Assembly: GCA_037355855.1 (NCBI GenBank)
Contig: CM074761.1
Location: 992,001-1,056,000, forward strand
Source of the DNA: Pseudo-nitzschia pungens
Taxonomy: Eukaryota; Bacillariophyta; Bacillariophyceae; Bacillariales; Bacillariaceae
DNA length: 64,000 bases
Direction: 5' to 3'
Positions 59,756 to 64,000 of this stretch are shown one piece after another (the first letter of the stretch is position 1; each line of letters opens with the position of its first letter). The translations under genes were made by a program, and so were the position numbers. The notes beneath the pieces are model-generated. The model worked only from the letters and a program-made list of their open reading frames with translations, had not been told where the DNA came from and ran no database searches.

Positions 59756-62700
59756 TTATCTGTAAGCAGACATCCATCTGTAGCAGGTCGCACAATCCGC
59801 TTCGGCGTTTGGTTTGTCGGAGGTTCTTGCATAAACCTCATCTCTATGGACGACAGCATCGACTGTTTGAACAGAGTCAATGTCGTCGTAAAATGGTCCG
59901 TCTTGTCGTTGTAAGATGATGGTCGATAAACGATCGTGTAACACAAAATGCCCCTGCTGGTCACATCCACCTGAAGCACGTGAGGGCCGTTTGGATCCAG
60001 CAGCATCGAACCATGCCTTGTCCCGGCACAAAACGAAGAACTCACGAGGACCGAGTTTCGATTTGGCACTCAGCATATCGAATCGATTGGAAGTAGCATC
60101 GTAAACTTGGTAGTCAGTAAGGAAGATGGTCTTGGTGTAGGAAGGATTGAATAATTTGATGTATTCCGCGTTTTCGTCTTTTTCTTTGCTCGGATTCGGA
60201 AAGACTTCGTAGATCAAAAGATCCGATTCGGTGAAAGTTGGAAATGGCGTTGGACCAGGAGTCGGAATTCTCGTTGGAAATGGAGTGGGTTTTGGCGAAG
60301 GACGCCGCGTTGGAAGAGGCGTTGGAAGAGGCGTTGGACGATGAGTAGGTCGGGGTGAAGGGGGTCGCGTTGGGAAAGGCGTTGGATGATGAGTGGGATA
60401 TGGCGTCGGCTTCTGAGTTGGGTTAGGGGAAGGTGGACTGGTTATTGGATTCGTTGGAGAATCGGCGAAAGGTTCCTTATGATAGTCTGAGTTGTAAACG
60501 GCAACTCTTGCGTGAGGAATTTCGGCCTGAGTGTTGATCGAGAGTACCTTTACAGTGTATATTCCAGCCCTCAACTTTTCACCGGCACCCAAACTCTTGC
60601 CAACTTTCCACGATGATGTCCCTAAAAGCTGTGTTGGTTGCTCAACTACTGCGACTTTATCAATATCTTCCGGAAGAAAACCTATTGTTGGATGCTTTTT
60701 TCGATTGAACTGGATGTAAAAGGTACCAATCTTGATCACAGCGCGGTAGGCGTTGCCAGGGTTTCCTTTCCCTTTTATCTTTTCTATGTAATCCGGAGCC
60801 GCAACTAGGTTACCTTCCCATGAACTGTACGGAAAAAGCTCTTCGTGGCCATTATGATCTTCGTACCACCCTAGATCCCAGGACTTCGCCGCGTTGTAAC
60901 ATAATTGCGGTGCGTCATCATTCCCATTGTGACTACCCATCATGCAGGTTCTGAGAAATAGAGTTTAAATCGTCAGAAATGATGACATATTTCGACAAAA
61001 ATCTTTAATGGCTTTTCACTTGTTCGAACGCAAATTTTTTCTTCGTTTTTTAACTTACTTGTCTCCATACGAATTCACTTGGAACCCGTCCTTTGTGCCA
61101 GAGTGTCCTTCAAGTAAATGTGGTTGGAAGAAACGGGTTACCAAACTATGAGTTATTCAGTAACTAATAAAGGCATTTGCCGTTTCCTACGATGAAACAG
61201 GCAGTCGGTTCACGAACAATCATTTCGACATTATTCCAAAAGACATACCTAAACCAAGAATATGTCCAATCTCGTGGAGTTGAACCCAGACCATTGCCCC
61301 ATATGGATCTTTGAATACAGCTCTTCATATTTTCAAAGTTTAACGCAGGAAGAATCAAGTTTGTTTCCGCAAGTGTTAGCAAAGGAAAGGTTTTAAATAA
61401 GTTCCCAGCAATCCTTCAGCTGTTGTATCCACGTAATACTCACTTTTTACCACCAATGTATGCGTACGCAATTGGTTCTGCTGCATGACCGTCTTGTCTG
61501 AAATCGGTTTCGGCCGGCAACATGATCATTGTATGTTTGACTAAAGTATCGTTTCGGATGAGGGAAAGAGGATCGACGCAAAACGGAAACTGAATTTGTT
61601 AGAAGTTGATTCGATACGTAGATGAAGATTGTGCCCAAAGATCACTCTCGAAACTTACATTCTCTCCAGTTGCGGTATACTGGGAACTGTTTCCCCAGTT
61701 CCTTGATGATGTCTTTTTCTAATTTTTTTCGATCCCAATCCTTGACGTCTGGCGTGTACGGACCGTATTCTTTGACACTGAATGGAACACGGAGGTCTAC
61801 AACACCGCCTTTTGTGTTCGCAGCTGGATTATCTTCCACTGGCTTATAGACTAAAGTTCCTCCACTGCATGCAGCCATTTGTGTCGCGAGTCCAACTTTA
61901 TCGTTCAATCCACCAAAGATAGATTCGGAAAGCTCCTGTTGGGTTTCCCTCGGTGCATGGTTATCCTTATCGGTAACACGGATGACAAGTATAGTATGAG
62001 TTCCTTCTCGCAACATGCGTTTGTTTTTGTCGGTACTTCCGTCTTGAAGCTTCTTTACCCTGATTTTCTCGTGCGTATTGATCTCAAGAACCTTCCTGCC
62101 TGATTTTTTGCGAATTCGTCCCTTGAATGTAATTTTACTTTCGCTACTTGAGACTCCGAGTTTGGTAAACAGTTTCGTATAGTCTTCCGCGAAGACAACT
62201 GTGTCGCTGTTTCCCCATTCGTCGTCATTGAGCATATCGCATACAATTTCGTCAGGAATTTCAACATTCGAACCATGGCCTTTATACTTCACTCTGAAGG
62301 GTACACATGATAGAGATTTCCAAGTCTTGTTCTTTTGATTTTGATTTCTCTTTTCCACATTTTTCTGTTGCGATGAATTTGGTTGAACTTCTCTTTGTCG
62401 TTATCGTAGTAATTGTCTCTGGCTGATGATTCGTAATCTCCTCCGTCGTTGTGACTTTTGTTGTTGTAACTTCCCTATTCTTTTTGCTATCCTTCTTGCT
62501 TGTCTTCCCTGTTTTCAGGCTTCTAATTATAGAGTTCTGTGTCAGCTGGAGTTGACGTGTGGTTTGTTGATGATTATGGTGTTGATTGTTTTGAAACTGG
62601 CCCGGATCTCCTTCGTTGTAGTTAGTAGCAATTGTTGCATCCACCACACTGGACGACAGTATTGCGATACATACCATTACTGGCAACAACCCCCAACCAC

Positions 62701-62806
62701 ACTTCCTTGAGAAAGTCTGGGCATTACTGGTAGTAACGGAACGGCCTAACGGATGCATTCTTTTGTTACGTGATGAAATACTCCTCGATGTTTTGAACAT
62801 CACCAT
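59756..62806 (-). CDS. Peptidase M11 (gametolysin-like) metalloprotease with lamin-tail-like C terminus
   Basis: M11 enzymes are zinc proteases; gametolysin of Chlamydomonas digests cell-wall glycoproteins. I assemble five exons: 61681-62806 (or ending 61659), 61444-61589, 61249-61322, 61059-61107, 59756-60950. The zinc site [12 protein letters not shown] (HExxHxxGxxH) spans the exon 3-4 junction, and the Met-turn CMMGSH follows on exon 5. A signal anchor ([16 protein letters not shown]) is near the N terminus. After the protease comes a Pro-Thr linker of [13 protein letters not shown] repeats and a lamin-tail-like domain ([12 protein letters not shown]...[10 protein letters not shown]...GPREFFVLC). 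Exon 1 needs one +1 change between about 62283 and 62345, where [12 protein letters not shown] begins fitting. With the strong GTAAGT donor at 61658 a second shift would be needed; the weaker GTATAC donor at 61680 avoids it. Total about 860 residues. Confidence 0.82.
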
Positions 62807-63849
62807 TCTTCAAATTTATAGCTCGAATCGGGATGAAACTCAAAAAGTTTGCTCAGCTTCTTTCCTAGTGGAAGGCGATCTGCGGCATTGACCAGACAAT
62901 ATCTTTTGGAGACTTGATTCGGCCGACTTGTAGTCATTGACGGTTCGTGATGACTTTTTCTGGGGAACTGGTGTGTTCCGAGGATTGATGATCAAAAATT
63001 TTGTAATCTCGTCGATCGTCAAATATTTTGTACTTGGTTCACAAAGTAAAGATAGAAAGTATTCACATTTGTATATCTCTTCGTGCCATCGAGTTCTTTC
63101 ATCTTGTCGCAAAAATGTCTTCGGCAGAAAAAAAAATGGCAGGCATCGAAAGCATCATTTATTATCAATGGCGGTGATATTGCTTATTTTCGTTCTTACA
63201 AAATCAAAGGAAATTGGACTCGGCCTAAATATTGTAGTCGTAAATTCTTAACCCCCCTGTTCCGTGCAAAAAGAAATATGGTACATTTATGGAAGCAGAT
63301 GTCGTTTATTGTATTTGCATTGAAGGAAAGTCACCGTGCCTTTTCATCCCGCTGTGTTTTGACTTCCCGCATTCGTACTAGCACCGAACGAAGAATGTTC
63401 TCACATGATAAAGCACCAACAAAAATACCATACTCTCACTATTATCTGAGTCTCGCATCGCGGCTAAAGCTCGTGCGCTATCTCCGGGGTGCATGTAATC
63501 TGTATTCGTAGAAGAACATTCGTCATAAGCTTAGTAGTTGCTATCCTACTACACGTGGAATAAACGTATCCATTTTTGGCTGGCAGGTTGACGAAGAAGA
63601 AGCTTTTTGTTGGAGGAATGTCTGGAAGTCGCACCACCAGCACCAGCACCCTGTTAGCTAGTATCACCAGGAGTTGTTCGATCAATGGGTAGTTGCACGT
63701 GACCGGATCACTGCCCAATTATTAATACTACTTAGTATGCTTATCAAGGTTGATGGTAGTAATCCAGCTTCATGTACTACCACCTCCTCTAAACATCCTT
63801 CTGCACAGGTTCAACCTTCTTGAAACCGATTCTTCAGTAATTCAGCGAC
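62807..63849. other. Intergenic region at right end
   Basis: No supported gene in about 1 kb; frames such as 62840-63112 and 63083-63511 show no domain. It should hold the promoter of the M11 protease gene. Confidence 0.4.
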
Positions 63850-64000
63850 ATGGCTGCTGAACTCCTCCTTCTTTCGTCGAACCATGTTCACCTTCTTTCT
63901 TCGAACCATGAACAACAAAGAATGCCAGTATTACCTCGTCCTATTTCCTCAACCTTCGCCTATCTCCACCACCTTCCTCATTTCCAGTTCTACCGTGATA
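63850..64000 (+). CDS. Possible 5' end of a gene running off the window
   Basis: An ATG at 63850 opens 50 codons without a stop to the right edge, beginning MAAELLLLSSNHVHLLSSNH. The SSNH unit is repeated, matching a small tandem DNA repeat (CTTCTTTCxTCGAACCATG). No domain is recognisable. It may be a low-complexity protein start or chance. Confidence 0.3.
   Translation, partial: MAAELLLLSSNHVHLLSSNHEQQRMPVLPRPISSTFAYLHHLPHFQFYRD

Noticed and set aside
62937..63511. Overlapping plus-strand frames of 104 and 142 codons
   Set aside because: No domain and no promoter or splice evidence; the composition is like the AT-rich spacer.
1..64000. CRISPR arrays, rRNA and tRNA genes
   Set aside because: No regularly spaced direct repeats, rRNA-like stretch or clear cloverleaf was found by eye; a tRNA could still be missed without a covariance search.

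Overview
The window looks like nuclear DNA of a diatom, probably pennate. The evidence is internal. Several proteins begin with a signal peptide followed by an ASAFAP-like plastid motif. Spliceosomal introns (about 55-300 bp) are GT-AG. Genes are eukaryotic (COPI alpha, VPS13, LSm4), and the secreted proteins have Pro-Thr linkers and domain sets common in diatoms. Species cannot be named from sequence alone.

Layout, left to right: plastid phosphoglycerate kinase (minus, runs off the left edge); a membrane-anchored short-chain dehydrogenase (plus); a plastid Era GTPase (plus); a protein with two Cys-rich modules (minus); coatomer alpha (plus); an EDR2_C/DUF1336 protein (minus); an unknown plastid-type membrane protein (minus); a six-exon VPS13-like lipid-transfer protein of about 5,776 residues (plus); LSm4 (plus); an unknown single-pass membrane protein with an Arg/Ser-rich tail (minus); a secreted fasciclin protein (plus); a membrane DnaJ/DnaJ-X protein (minus); an unknown multi-pass protein (plus); a cytochrome b5-fused front-end desaturase (minus); a VASt-domain protein (plus); a class I methyltransferase (minus); a peptidase M11 (gametolysin-like) metalloprotease (minus); and possibly the first codons of a further gene at the right edge (plus). 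A 730-bp non-autonomous hAT-like element lies between the desaturase and VASt genes.

Genes are mostly single units in alternating orientation, so no operon-like unit is claimed. Two themes recur. Lipid handling at membranes is represented by VPS13, the VASt protein, the EDR2_C protein and the desaturase. Secreted or surface proteins are the fasciclin protein, the M11 protease and the Arg/Ser-tail protein.

The most unusual signal is that six genes need one or more single-base frame changes to read through their conserved domains, about ten in all. Every one can be read in the same direction, as one extra base or a +1 shift. Most lie at 43.4-50.2 kb. The much longer VPS13, COPA, Era, desaturase and VASt frames contain none. 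Either a patch of the assembly has insertion errors, or these genes are recently broken, or they use +1 frameshifting. Reads and cDNA would decide.
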